This document shows, piece by piece, positions 35,732 to 44,232 of a stretch of DNA of 64,000 nt (positions are counted from its first letter, which is position 1; every line of letters begins with the position of its first letter). Both the position numbers and the translations under genes were made by a program. The DNA is from Thiodiazotropha sp040506775 (GTDB taxonomy: Bacteria > Pseudomonadota > Gammaproteobacteria > Chromatiales > Chromatiaceae). The stretch lies in NCBI GenBank assembly GCA_040506775.1, contig JBEVWC010000004.1:62001-126000 (forward strand), written 5' to 3'. The notes under the pieces were generated by a model. It was not told the origin of the DNA and did not search any database. It saw nothing but the letters and a program-made list of their open reading frames with translations.

Positions 35732-35831
35732 NNNNNNNNNNNNNNNNNNNNNNNNNNNNNNNNNNNNNNNNNNNNNNNNNNNNNNNNNNNNNNNNNNNNN
35801 NNNNNNNNNNNNNNNNNNNNNNNNNNNNNNN
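35732..35831. other. Scaffold gap (100 N)
   Basis: Exactly 100 unknown bases, the conventional placeholder length. It is flanked by identical 91-bp sequence, so the true gap may be zero or negative. Confidence 0.97.
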
Positions 35832-35833
35832 GT

Positions 35834-36145
35834 TCAGGAATCCGACGCTTCCGCCCCTGCCCCTTTACGCATTGGTTTGCCCTCCGCCGCCCGTTGCTTG
35901 CGCGCCTCCTTGGGATCGGCGATGAGGGGACGGTAGATTTCAACCCGGTCACCATCGTTCAAAACGGCATCCAGTTTCGCGGCTTTGCCGAATACCCCGA
36001 TCTTGTTCACTTTCAGATCGATCTCGGGAAAGCGTTCCAGAATCCCGGACTTTTCGATCACATCCCCGGCGCTCAGCGGGTTCGCGGAATCCACCACCAG
36101 CAAAACCTGTTCGTTCAATTTTCCGTAGGCCACTTCAAATTTCAT
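35834..36145 (-). CDS. rnfH: RnfH family ubiquitin-like protein
   Basis: 103 residues: MKFEVAYGKLNEQVLLVV, then GDVIEKSGILERFPEIDLKVNKIGVFGK and DRVEIYRPLIADPKEARKQRA, the UPF0125/RnfH signature. The fold is ubiquitin-like; the function is unsettled (named RatB in the ratA operon). The start overlaps the ratA stop by 4 bp. The last 89 bp lie in the sequence duplicated across the gap, but the gene reads intact from the right-hand contig. Confidence 0.92.
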   Translation of the reverse strand: MKFEVAYGKLNEQVLLVVDSANPLSAGDVIEKSGILERFPEIDLKVNKIGVFGKAAKLDAVLNDGDRVEIYRPLIADPKEARKQRAAEGKPMRKGAGAEASDS

Positions 36146-36585
36146 TTTTCAGACTGCCCGTAGATTTCATAAGCACGTTTACAAAAGGCATCCACCAGGG
36201 TGTTGGCAATTTGGCTGAACACCCGGCCGAAAGCGGCATCGATAAGACGCCCTGCAAACTCGAACTCCAGCACCAGTTCGACCTTGCAGGCGTCCTGCTG
36301 AAGTTCGGTGAAGCGCCAGCCACCCTCCAACCTGCGGAATGGTCCGTCGCGAAGCTGGATGTCCATGCGTTCGTTGGTCACCAGTTTATTGCAGGTGGAG
36401 AAGCGCTGACGTATACCGATGCGTGAGACTTCCAGTTCTCCGCAGATCTCCTCGTCACTGCGGGAAATCAGGCGACTATTGCTGCACCAGGGCAGAAACT
36501 CCGGGTAGGACTCGAAATCACACACCAACTCGTACATCTGTTGTGCCGAGTGATATACCAGCGCGCTCTTCTGGACAACCGGCAC
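36142..36585 (-). CDS. ratA: RatA family START-domain protein (Coq10-like)
   Basis: A polyketide cyclase/START fold protein of the ubiquinone-binding COQ10/RatA family; in E. coli RatA was reported to inhibit 70S ribosome assembly. The start is taken as GTG 36585 (VPVVQKSALVYHSAQQMYELVCDFESYPEFLPWC), giving 147 residues. The ATG at 36630 lies inside the preceding gene and adds unconserved residues. The GTG is one base after the transporter stop. The order ratA-rnfH next to smpB is conserved in gammaproteobacteria. Confidence 0.93.
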   Translation of the reverse strand: MPVVQKSALVYHSAQQMYELVCDFESYPEFLPWCSNSRLISRSDEEICGELEVSRIGIRQRFSTCNKLVTNERMDIQLRDGPFRRLEGGWRFTELQQDACKVELVLEFEFAGRLIDAAFGRVFSQIANTLVDAFCKRAYEIYGQSEK

Positions 36586-36586
36586 T

Positions 36587-37987
36587 TCAGACGATTCCGA
36601 TTGCGTGCAGGAAGACCACCACCACCGCAATGGGTGAGATGTAACGGATCAGGACCCACCACAGACGGTAGATCCAATCCCTCATGGCAAACTCATCCCG
36701 GCTCGAAGCCTGCTTCATCACCCATCCCGCGAACACAGCAATCAGCAACCCGCCCAGGGGCAACAGGATATTCGCGGTCAGGTAGTCGAGCAGATCGAAG
36801 AAGGTCTTGTCCCAGATCTTCAGATCGGAACCCAGGTTGAAGGAAAAGATGGTGCCCAGTCCCAGCACCCAGGTTGTTCCCCCCAGCCAGGCAGAGGCGC
36901 GCACCCGGGTCATTTCCCGGTTTTCCACCAGCCAGGCCACCGCCGGCTCGATCAGGGAGATGGCGGAACTCCAGGCTGCGAACACCAGCAGGAGGAAAAA
37001 CAGGGTGCCGAAAAACTGCCCGCCGGGCATCGCGCCAAAGGCGATCGGAAGGGTCTGGAAAATCAACCCGGGACCCGCAGCGGGTTCCAGGCCGTTGGCG
37101 AAGACGATCGGGAAAATGGCCATACCGGCCACCAGGGCCACCAGGGTATCCAGGAAGGTAATGAGCATGACGGACCCGGAGATCGAGGCCTTCTTCGGCA
37201 TGTAGGAGCCGTAGACCATGATCGCACCCATACCAAGACTGAGAGTGAAGAAGGCATGACCCAGAGCGGTAAGAATCGGGCTGCCGCTGAGCTCGCACTG
37301 CTCAAGGCCCTCCACCACACGGCAGGAGTAGAGCAGCTTGCCGAAATCCGGGGTGAACAGGAAATCGAAGCCCTCCTTGAAATGCCCGGTATTGACCGCA
37401 TATCCCACCAGCACGATGAGCAGAACGAACAGGGCCGGCATCAGATAGGTGACGGCCTTCTCCAGACCGGCCTTGACCCCTTTGGCCACTACGAACATGG
37501 TCATCAGCATGAACAGGGTGTGCCAGGCGAGCAGGCGTTCGGGATCACCAACCAGGTGATTGAACAGGCCCTCGATGCCCCCCGCGTCCATACCATTGAA
37601 CGCCCCGCCCCCGGCACGGATCACGTAGGCCAGGGCCCAGCCGGCGATCACACTGTAGTAGGAAAGAATCAGCAGGCCCGCCACCACGCCGCTCCAGCCG
37701 ACCAGCGACCAGGCCTTGCTGGCCTGCTCCTCCTCACTGAGCATGGTCATGGTGTTGATCGGGCTCTGACGGCCCCGCCGGCCCAGCATGACCTCGGCCA
37801 TCATCACCGGGATGCCCACCACCGCGATACACAGGAGGTAGATCACCACAAAGGCCCCGCCGCCGTTTTCACCGGTGATGTAGGGGAACTTCCAGATGTT
37901 GCCCAGTCCCACGGCCGACCCGGTGGCTGCGAGAATGAACACCAGCCGTGATGACCATTGGCCGTGGATGGATTGCCTTTCCGTCAT
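36587..37987 (-). CDS. Sodium-dependent transporter (NSS/SNF family)
   Basis: Predicted inner-membrane sodium symporter for an amino acid or similar solute. It has 466 residues and about 11-12 hydrophobic helices. The first helix has the NSS signature LVFILAATGSAVGLGNIWKFPYITGENGGGAFVVIYLL, including the Na+-site residues GxAVGLGNxWxFPY. FFTLSLGMGAIMVYGSYMPK matches the helix 6-7 region. The substrate cannot be told from sequence. It is inserted between smpB and ratA, which are neighbours in E. coli. Confidence 0.93.
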   Translation of the reverse strand: MTERQSIHGQWSSRLVFILAATGSAVGLGNIWKFPYITGENGGGAFVVIYLLCIAVVGIPVMMAEVMLGRRGRQSPINTMTMLSEEEQASKAWSLVGWSGVVAGLLILSYYSVIAGWALAYVIRAGGGAFNGMDAGGIEGLFNHLVGDPERLLAWHTLFMLMTMFVVAKGVKAGLEKAVTYLMPALFVLLIVLVGYAVNTGHFKEGFDFLFTPDFGKLLYSCRVVEGLEQCELSGSPILTALGHAFFTLSLGMGAIMVYGSYMPKKASISGSVMLITFLDTLVALVAGMAIFPIVFANGLEPAAGPGLIFQTLPIAFGAMPGGQFFGTLFFLLLVFAAWSSAISLIEPAVAWLVENREMTRVRASAWLGGTTWVLGLGTIFSFNLGSDLKIWDKTFFDLLDYLTANILLPLGGLLIAVFAGWVMKQASSRDEFAMRDWIYRLWWVLIRYISPIAVVVVFLHAIGIV

Positions 37988-38122
37988 GTACCCCTGCCTT
38001 GTGATGTACCGGACCGCATCCGGCTCGAGCTACTGAATTGATAGCCCACCATTTTCCGTAAATTAACGCGGATTAACAAGCCGCTACTGGTGAGCGCGGC
38101 AAACCGCGATTAGAATACCCCG

Positions 38123-38602
38123 ATGTCGACCAAATCCAAGAAGAAAAGCCCAGGCGGCGCGACCATTGCTCTGAACAAGAAGGCCGGTCACGACTATTTT
38201 ATCGAGGACCGCTATGAAGCAGGCCTGGCCCTGCAGGGCTGGGAAGTCAAAAGCCTGCGTGAAGGCCGGGTGCAGATCAAGGAGAGCTACGTCACCATCA
38301 AGGATGGCGAGGCATTCCTTTTCGGCGCCCATATCGTGCCCCTGACCACGGCCTCCACGCATATTCATCCCGACCCGATGCGCACCCGCAAACTGCTGCT
38401 GCATCGAAGCGAACTCAACAAGCTGATTGGCCTGGTGGAACGCAAGGGTTACACCCTGGTGCCCACCGCGATGTACTGGAAAAAGGGCATGGCCAAGCTG
38501 GAAATCGGCCTGGCCAAGGGCAAGAAACAGCACGACAAACGCGCCAGCGACAAGGACCGGGACTGGCAGCGGGAAAAGGCCAGGATGTTTAAACAGGGTT
38601 GA
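38123..38602 (+). CDS. smpB: SsrA-binding protein SmpB
   Basis: Binds tmRNA for trans-translation rescue of stalled ribosomes. It has 159 residues. IALNKKAGHDYFIEDRYEAGLALQGWEVKSLREGR is the N-terminal signature. The basic C-terminal tail LAKGKKQHDKRASDKDRDWQREKARMFKQ enters the ribosome. The tmRNA gene follows 158 bp downstream on the same strand. Confidence 0.98.
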   Translation: MSTKSKKKSPGGATIALNKKAGHDYFIEDRYEAGLALQGWEVKSLREGRVQIKESYVTIKDGEAFLFGAHIVPLTTASTHIHPDPMRTRKLLLHRSELNKLIGLVERKGYTLVPTAMYWKKGMAKLEIGLAKGKKQHDKRASDKDRDWQREKARMFKQG

Positions 38603-38733
38603 GGCTGGGAGATACACCCTACCCCCCCTCTCAAGCCTGAACCCGCATATAATTCATCTTATTTCATACAGTTACGTATCAAATCAGGACATTTTTCCAA
38701 GTCGGACATCTATCCAGGAAACCTTCCCTCACG

Positions 38734-38739
38734 TATACT
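38734..38739 (+). promoter_or_regulatory. Likely -10 box of the tmRNA promoter
   Basis: TATACT is near consensus and lies 21 bp before the mature tmRNA 5' end. No good -35 was seen. Confidence 0.5.
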
Positions 38740-38760
38740 GTCTATCAACACAACCGTCAT

Positions 38761-39126
38761 GGGGGCGACGTAGGCTTCGACGGGGGTTGCAAAACCTAGT
38801 GTGCATGCCGAGGGGCAGAGAACCTCGCTAATCCAGCTGCAAACTTATAGTTGCCAACGACGACAACTACGCACTCGCCGCTTAATACCCGGTAGGGTGC
38901 CGTCTGACTGGAGCCGTGTCTGTGCGTCCAGCTTTTCAGGCGTCATATCTCACAGAATCGCATCAAAGCCTGTCCGGGGCAGCGATGTTAAAACCTATCC
39001 GGAATCGCTTGTTGCACGCCCTGTCCGTCGGGTGGCAACCGGTTAAACACAATAGATTGGACTAAGCATGTAGATCTCTGGGCAGAGGACTCGCGGACGG
39101 CGGTTCGAATCCGCCCGCCTCCACCA
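38761..39126 (+). ncRNA. ssrA: Transfer-messenger RNA (tmRNA)
   Basis: About 366 nt. The 5' end GGGGGCGACGTAGGCTTCGACGGGG pairs with the 3' end CGCCTCC-ACCA (one G-U), and the T arm GGCGGTTCGAATCCGCC precedes an encoded CCA at 39124-39126. The tag reading frame at 38853-38885 is GCC AAC GAC GAC AAC TAC GCA CTC GCC GCT TAA, giving ANDDNYALAA. That matches the E. coli tag except for Asp in place of Glu. Confidence 0.98.
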
Positions 39127-39559
39127 ATCTGAAAAAGGTGAACTGATTTCAGTTCACCTTTTTTTGATGCTGACTCCCCACACTTGAGGCTTCAAGCGGC
39201 AAGATCTCACGTCAACCACATCGATAAATACTCGTTACGAACTGAAATCAGGCTTGCAGAGAGCTTGTCCACGTACCCCGGCAATCAGATCTCAGGCAGA
39301 TGGCGCTCTACCTTCTCGAACCTGACGTCTACCCAATGCAAGTCTCCTGATCAGCCCGACCATGTCCCAAGATTGCACGTTGCTTGAGCATCCTGCATCA
39401 CAGCTTTGATCAATCTATCTTGAGTCATCATCAATGGCTCCAAATCTATACCAAAGTTTGCACACGATTTTTCGCTGCGCTTGAACCTCGATTCACGAGC
39501 TACAATTGGATCAATTTTGAAATGAGGTTTTTCACGTATTCGGAGGACTGACGCCACTT
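39127..39559. other. Intergenic region after the tmRNA gene
   Basis: After the terminator at 39136-39165 no gene, integrase, or duplicate of the tmRNA 3' end (the usual attachment site) was seen. The region therefore does not show an integrated island. Confidence 0.5.
39136..39165 (+). terminator. Intrinsic terminator of tmRNA
   Basis: A GGTGAACTGA/TCAGTTCACC stem with a 2-nt loop in this minimal drawing is followed by seven T residues, 9 bp after the CCA. Confidence 0.93.
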
Positions 39560-40537
39560 ATGACCTTCGCTTTTATTGCCGTAATCTTTGGTCTCGCTCT
39601 GTTGGTTTGGAGCGCCGATCGTTTTGTCGAAGGATCGGCCTCCACCGCTCGCCATTTCGGCATGCCCCCGCTGTTGATCGGGATGGTGATCGTTGGCTTT
39701 GGAACCTCGGCGCCGGAGATGGTGGTGTCGGCATTGGCTGCTTCGCAAGGCAATCCGGGAATTGCTCTGGGCAATGCCTATGGTTCGAACATTACCAATA
39801 TCGCCCTGATCCTCGGGGTGACAGCGCTGATCAGCCCGATCACGGTGCATTCGCAGGTGTTGCGTAAGGAACTGCCCATCCTCACCGGTGTAACCGCACT
39901 GGCAGCCTGGCAACTCTTGGATGGGGCGATCAGCCGGACCGATGCCCTGGTTCTGCTTGTGGTGTTCTTTGGCTTGATGACTTGGACCATCTGGCTGGGA
40001 TTGCGCAAGAAAAAGGATACCTTAGGGCGTGAAGTGGCTGAGGAACTGGACGCTCATGCCATGCCCATCCGCCGTGCGATGTTCTGGCTGGTGGTGGGTC
40101 TGGTGCTGCTGATCGTGAGTTCCCGCATCCTGGTCTGGGGGGCGGTCGAGATCGCCCATGGGTTCGGGATCAGCGATCTGATTATTGGTCTGACCATCAT
40201 CGCAGTGGGCACTTCGCTGCCTGAACTCGCTTCTTCGGTGATCGCTACCCGCAAAGGGGAGCATGACATCGCCCTGGGCAACGTGTTGGGTTCCAACCTG
40301 TTCAACACCCTGGCGGTGGTGGGTATTGCCGGAGTGATTCACCCGATGTCAGTAGGCCCCGAGGTTTTCAATCGGGATATGCTGGTGATGGCGGCTCTCA
40401 CCCTGTCCCTGTTCGTCATTGGTTACGGATTCCGTGGGCCGGGACGGATTAACCGTTTCGAAGGGGTTTTGCTGCTTGGCTGTTATCTGGGATACACGGC
40501 CTATTTGATCCATACGGTTTTCACTGGACAGACATAG
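39560..40537 (+). CDS. Calcium/sodium antiporter (CaCA family, YrbG-like)
   Basis: Inner-membrane cation exchanger of 325 residues with about 10 helices in two inverted halves. The alpha repeats are IVGFGTSAPEMVVSALAASQGNPGIALGNAYGSNITNIALILG and IIAVGTSLPELASSVIATRKGEHDIALGNVLGSNLFNTLAVVG, containing the ion-binding acidic residues. Length fits the bacterial YrbG type. Ion specificity is family-based. It stands alone after the tmRNA region. Confidence 0.93.
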   Translation: MTFAFIAVIFGLALLVWSADRFVEGSASTARHFGMPPLLIGMVIVGFGTSAPEMVVSALAASQGNPGIALGNAYGSNITNIALILGVTALISPITVHSQVLRKELPILTGVTALAAWQLLDGAISRTDALVLLVVFFGLMTWTIWLGLRKKKDTLGREVAEELDAHAMPIRRAMFWLVVGLVLLIVSSRILVWGAVEIAHGFGISDLIIGLTIIAVGTSLPELASSVIATRKGEHDIALGNVLGSNLFNTLAVVGIAGVIHPMSVGPEVFNRDMLVMAALTLSLFVIGYGFRGPGRINRFEGVLLLGCYLGYTAYLIHTVFTGQT

Positions 40538-40663
40538 ACCGATGCACTGGCTATTTTCAACAACTCGGCAGGTGAATCATCCCATGAGGCGAATTTTATT
40601 AGCCAGACCTGTCGTCATTGATCGCCCGCATCACGCTTGCTGGCACACCCAGAGGTTTTATTG

Positions 40664-41794
40664 GTGAACCACTTGCGAGGCATCGGCGGCGAGATCTCGG
40701 GCGCCTTCGCCGACCTGGGCACCTTTCTGCCCATCGTCATCGGTGTGTTGTCCCTCGGGTGGATAGACCCGACCGGCCTGCTTGTGGGTTTCGGTGTTTT
40801 CGCCCTGGCGGTGGCGTTGATCTATCGCCGCCCAGTACCGGTACAGCCCATGAAGGCGGTTGCGGCGATCGTTCTTGCCGGCCCGTTCTCCCCCGGGGCA
40901 GTGGCGGCCTCGGGATTGTTGCTGGGCATTGTAGTGCTTCTGCTGGGCCTGTCGGGCTGGATCGATCGTCTGGCCCGCAAACTTCCGAAAAACCTGTTAC
41001 AGGGCATCCAGGTGGGCGTGGGACTGATCCTGGCCTGGTCGGGTTTGAAACTCATGCAGGAGCAATGGATGGTCGGAGTGGTCCTGGTGGCGGGTCTGCT
41101 GCTGATCGAACGTACCTGGCTCAAGGGTTATGCGGTGCTGATCCTGATTGCCGGATCGGTCGGTGTGACGCTTATGATGGGGGGTGAACCGCCTGAACTG
41201 AATTTCGGCTTGTTTCTTCCCCAGATGGTTTCTCTGCACTTCGAGGATTTCTGGCAGGCTTCCCTCAGTGTGTTGTTACCCCAATTGGTGCTGACCCTGA
41301 CCAATGCTGTGTTGGTGACCTCCATCATTGCAGCGGAACTGTTTCCCGATGACCAAGCACGTATCACTCCGCGGCGACTTGCGCTTTCGAGTGGCGGGCT
41401 GAATCTATTACTGGCACCGTTCGGCGCCTTTCCCATGTGTCACGGCGCGGGGGGCCTGGTGGTGCAGCACCGGTTTGGCGCGCGTACTGGCCTGGCGCCG
41501 GCGATCTTTGGTGCGAGTTGTCTGAGTCTGGGTCTGTTTGTTGGGCCTGATGCGCTCAAGCTGTTGAGCTTGCTGCCGGTCTCCACGGTGGGTGCCTTGC
41601 TTGTGGTGGCGGGTATTCACATGTCCTTGACCCGGCGTGTGCTGCGCACCCGTAACGCCTCATTAGCAGTTATCGTTGTCACCGCCCTGGCCTCGTTGTT
41701 GTTCAATGTTGCGCTTGGGTTGTTGATTGGTTTGGGGGCTGAGTGGGTTCGGCGGTATTTTGAGGGTCGTTCCAGGATAGTTGATTCTGATTGA
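40664..41794 (+). CDS. Putative molybdate/sulfate transporter (MOT1 type)
   Basis: 376 residues from GTG 40664 (VNHLRGIGGEISGAFADLGTFLPI), with AGAGG upstream. The frame extends to 40637 without support. It has about 10 hydrophobic helices. RRPVPVQPMKAVAAIVLA and LTLTNAVLVTSIIAAELFPD are conserved blocks, and APFGAFPMCHGAGGLVVQHRFGARTG is the second MOT1 signature. MOT1 proteins are SulP-related and carry molybdate in plants and algae; in bacteria the substrate is mostly inferred. It lies upstream of a molybdo/tungsto-enzyme locus, which supports oxyanion uptake. Confidence 0.87.
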   Translation: MNHLRGIGGEISGAFADLGTFLPIVIGVLSLGWIDPTGLLVGFGVFALAVALIYRRPVPVQPMKAVAAIVLAGPFSPGAVAASGLLLGIVVLLLGLSGWIDRLARKLPKNLLQGIQVGVGLILAWSGLKLMQEQWMVGVVLVAGLLLIERTWLKGYAVLILIAGSVGVTLMMGGEPPELNFGLFLPQMVSLHFEDFWQASLSVLLPQLVLTLTNAVLVTSIIAAELFPDDQARITPRRLALSSGGLNLLLAPFGAFPMCHGAGGLVVQHRFGARTGLAPAIFGASCLSLGLFVGPDALKLLSLLPVSTVGALLVVAGIHMSLTRRVLRTRNASLAVIVVTALASLLFNVALGLLIGLGAEWVRRYFEGRSRIVDSD

Positions 41795-42233
41795 TGCCCC
41801 ATCCCCCGGTCCTCTCCCATGAGGGAAGAGGGAGTTTAGCTCGAAGATTGTCAGAGACTTTGAGCTGAATCGCAGTTGGCCTGATCCCGGTTTTTGCCCT
41901 CGTTCCCACGCTCTGCGTGGGAATGCAGACCTATGGTTGGAGAAATTGTTCCAAGTTGATGTGTGCTCCTAACTCCGTATGCATTCCCACGCAGAGCGTG
42001 GGAACGAGGAAAGCTGCCTTTCATGGAGTAGTTCGGATTTGCGCGGGGTAAGCCGACCATCCGCTATGTACGCTTCTGCGTGGGAACGAGGAGCAGTAAC
42101 TTGTTCCGAGCATGAAACTCATCATTCACCACTCCGTTGATGCCCCCTCTCCCACGAGGGTAGAGGGCGGTTACCTGGGAAGATTGTCGGTGAACTTGAA
42201 CTTAATCGTAGTTGCCTGAACCCGGGTTCCACT
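41793..42233. repeat. Diverged ~95-bp direct repeats flanking a palindromic pair
   Basis: Segments about 41793-41893 and 42138-42233 share GATGCCCC, a CTCTCCCA/GAGGG hairpin, GAAGATTGTC, TTGARCTBAATCGYAGTTG and CCTGAWCCCGG in the same order. Between them lie the palindromic units at 41901-41926 and 41981-42008, plus a partial unit at 42071-42090. No coding frame was recognised in this 460-bp spacer. Confidence 0.7.
41901..42008. repeat. Palindromic repeat element, inverted pair (copy 5)
   Basis: Left unit CGTTCCCACGCTCTGCGTGG at 41901 and inverted right unit ATTCCCACGCAGAGCGTGGG ending at 42008. A half unit, CTGCGTGGGAACGAG, follows at 42071-42090. Confidence 0.88.
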
Positions 42234-42254
42234 TCGTTTCACCCGGGCTACCTT

Positions 42255-42683
42255 TTACTCTACTGTGATGTTGATGGGTTCGGACATCAGCGGAGGTGCG
42301 AAGGGAATGTGGTCTTTGTCACCCATGATCAGTTGCAATTTATGGGGGCCGGGCGAGAGCTCCAGATCCACCTCGGTCTGTCCGCCGCCGAAGTGGCGGT
42401 GATGGTCATTGCTGGGTAGGGGCTGGGTCATATCCGGCATCTCAGTGACGTCGATCAGCAGGTGATGGTGACCGGTTTTCGGTTTATCTATGCCCGCGGG
42501 TGCGACACCCATACCGCGCAGTCCGAATTTCACGTTGACCGGATTGCTCACCACATCACCGTCCTGGGGCGAGATGATGTACACCATTGCCCCCTCAGGC
42601 GCGGGGGTGGCCGCAAGCATAGGTGTAGCCCAACCCAAAGTGAGCAGAACCACTGCCCATAACCGTAGACTGGTAATACTCAT
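42255..42683 (-). CDS. DUF4399 domain protein, exported
   Basis: 142 residues with a Sec signal (MSITSLRLWAVVLLTLGWATPMLAA). The rest is a DUF4399 domain: VYIISPQDGDVVSNPVNVKFGLRGMGVAPAG, GHHHLLIDV, and GPHKLQLIMGDKDHIPFAPPLMSEPI. Two His clusters (GHHHLL and NDHHRHFGGG) could bind metal. Periplasmic location is predicted; the function is unknown. It is alone, with repeat-rich DNA downstream and 271 bp to the fdh operon end. Confidence 0.88.
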   Translation of the reverse strand: MSITSLRLWAVVLLTLGWATPMLAATPAPEGAMVYIISPQDGDVVSNPVNVKFGLRGMGVAPAGIDKPKTGHHHLLIDVTEMPDMTQPLPSNDHHRHFGGGQTEVDLELSPGPHKLQLIMGDKDHIPFAPPLMSEPINITVE

Positions 42684-42954
42684 GGTTGCCTCCTAGTGTG
42701 AGTCTGTCGAAAGTAAGACCGCTACTCGCTGCAACAATTCTGTCCGAACCAGGAGACGCCCGGGTCGCTTCAATCCTTTCTAAAGCGGGAACCAATCAAC
42801 CTGTCACGCACTTACAGTCAAGCACGACACAATCGTAGCGACATGGGGCGATGCTGTCGGTTGCTTCAAGTACAGCACACCACACGGAACAGAGTCCCTT
42901 GTCTTTTCCGGAGATTTGCTCTGTGTGGCTCAGTGATCCATCACACAGGGATCG

Positions 42955-44223
42955 TCATGAAGGCTTGTCAGTGACCAGATGTTCGGCCAGCAACTCGGTG
43001 AGACTGATTACCTCGGTATCCATCTCATAGTGCTCGAGACCCTCTTCGAGGATGATGCGGCAGTTGGCGCAGGCGGTAACCAGCGTATCGACGCCCAACT
43101 CATCGAGCTGGGATTTCTTACGCTTGAATACTTCCAGGCGCAACTCCTCGGCCCGTTCATTGGCGCTTACGCCACCGCCACCACCGCAGCACCAGTTCAT
43201 CACGCCGTGATCCTTCATCTCGACGAAATGGTCGGCGACGCTGTTGAGCAGGTTACGTGGCTGCTCGATCACCCCGCCACGGCGGACAATCTGACAGGGG
43301 TCGTGCAGAGTCATGGGAGTATGGTCAAAATCTTTGACCTGGATACGGCCTTGCGCCTTGAGTTGATCGAGTAATTCGAGAATGTGCACCACCTCGAACT
43401 TGTAGGGTCGACCGATGAGGTTGGGGCCTTCCCAACGAATGGCAGTGTAGGCATGGCCGCATTCCGGGCTGATCACATACTTCACGCCCAGTTCCTCCGC
43501 TGCGTTGACCACCCGCCCCACCAATTCTGCGGCAGCCTCCTTGTTACCGATCTGGATGCCGCTGTTGGTAGCCTCGTAGGCTTTGCTGCTCACCGTCCAG
43601 GTGACTCCGGCCTGCTTGAAGATCCGCGCCAGGGCCTCGATGAACTCTGGGAAGTTGACGATCTCCATGGAGGAGAAAATGGTCATGTAGTCGACGCCGG
43701 GCTGGTCGACCGGGATCTGCAGGCCGGTCTCCCTCTCCACATTGGCGATCGCCGCGGACAGGGTCTTGTAGGTGACGCCCATGGGACTGCCGATGGTCAG
43801 CGCCCGCTGGGTTGCTTCTTTCATACCGTCCGGTGCATAACCGGCTACTGAGAAACCTTCCCGGGTCTTGCGGATCATGTAGGTGATGTCGTTGCCCACC
43901 GGGCAGACCATGGAACAGCGGCCGCACAGGGTGCAGCTGTCATAGACCAGCTTCTCCCAATCCGCGAAGTCCTCCTCGGTGAGCGGTTTGCTCAATCCCA
44001 TCGCCTTGCCCAACTTGCCCCAGAAGGTGTGTTCCTGACGCCAGAGTTTCTTCATGGGTTCCAGTTTGTGGATCGGGGTATAGCGTGGATCGTGGGTCTC
44101 CGTGTAGAACAGGCAGGCCTCGGCGCAGAGTCCACAATGGACGCAGCTGGAGAAGTAGGAAGCGACTTTGGCGTCGATCTGCGCAGCGAGTGCCGCCACA
44201 CCCTTTTCGAAGGCTTCGCTCAT
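42955..44223 (-). CDS. DsrK/HdrD-like iron-sulfur protein with CCG domain
   Basis: 422 residues. Two 4Fe-4S motifs (C27-x2-C30-x2-C33-x3-C37 and C97-x2-C100-x2-C103-x3-C107) are followed by two CCG-type regions. The first is degenerate (VISPECGHAY). The second is complete: HDPCQ, NWCCGGGGG, TACANCRIILEEG. This matches heterodisulfide-reductase-like subunits such as DsrK or TmcB, which pass electrons between a membrane cytochrome and a thiol/disulfide. No membrane helix is seen. It is last in the fdh operon, 9 bp after its putative membrane partner. Confidence 0.85.
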   Translation of the reverse strand: MSEAFEKGVAALAAQIDAKVASYFSSCVHCGLCAEACLFYTETHDPRYTPIHKLEPMKKLWRQEHTFWGKLGKAMGLSKPLTEEDFADWEKLVYDSCTLCGRCSMVCPVGNDITYMIRKTREGFSVAGYAPDGMKEATQRALTIGSPMGVTYKTLSAAIANVERETGLQIPVDQPGVDYMTIFSSMEIVNFPEFIEALARIFKQAGVTWTVSSKAYEATNSGIQIGNKEAAAELVGRVVNAAEELGVKYVISPECGHAYTAIRWEGPNLIGRPYKFEVVHILELLDQLKAQGRIQVKDFDHTPMTLHDPCQIVRRGGVIEQPRNLLNSVADHFVEMKDHGVMNWCCGGGGGVSANERAEELRLEVFKRKKSQLDELGVDTLVTACANCRIILEEGLEHYEMDTEVISLTELLAEHLVTDKPS

Positions 44224-44232
44224 CGTGACTCC

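Noticed and set aside
39127..39559. Genomic island integrated at the tmRNA 3' end
   Set aside because: There is no integrase and no second copy of the tmRNA 3' sequence. The next genes are ordinary transporters.
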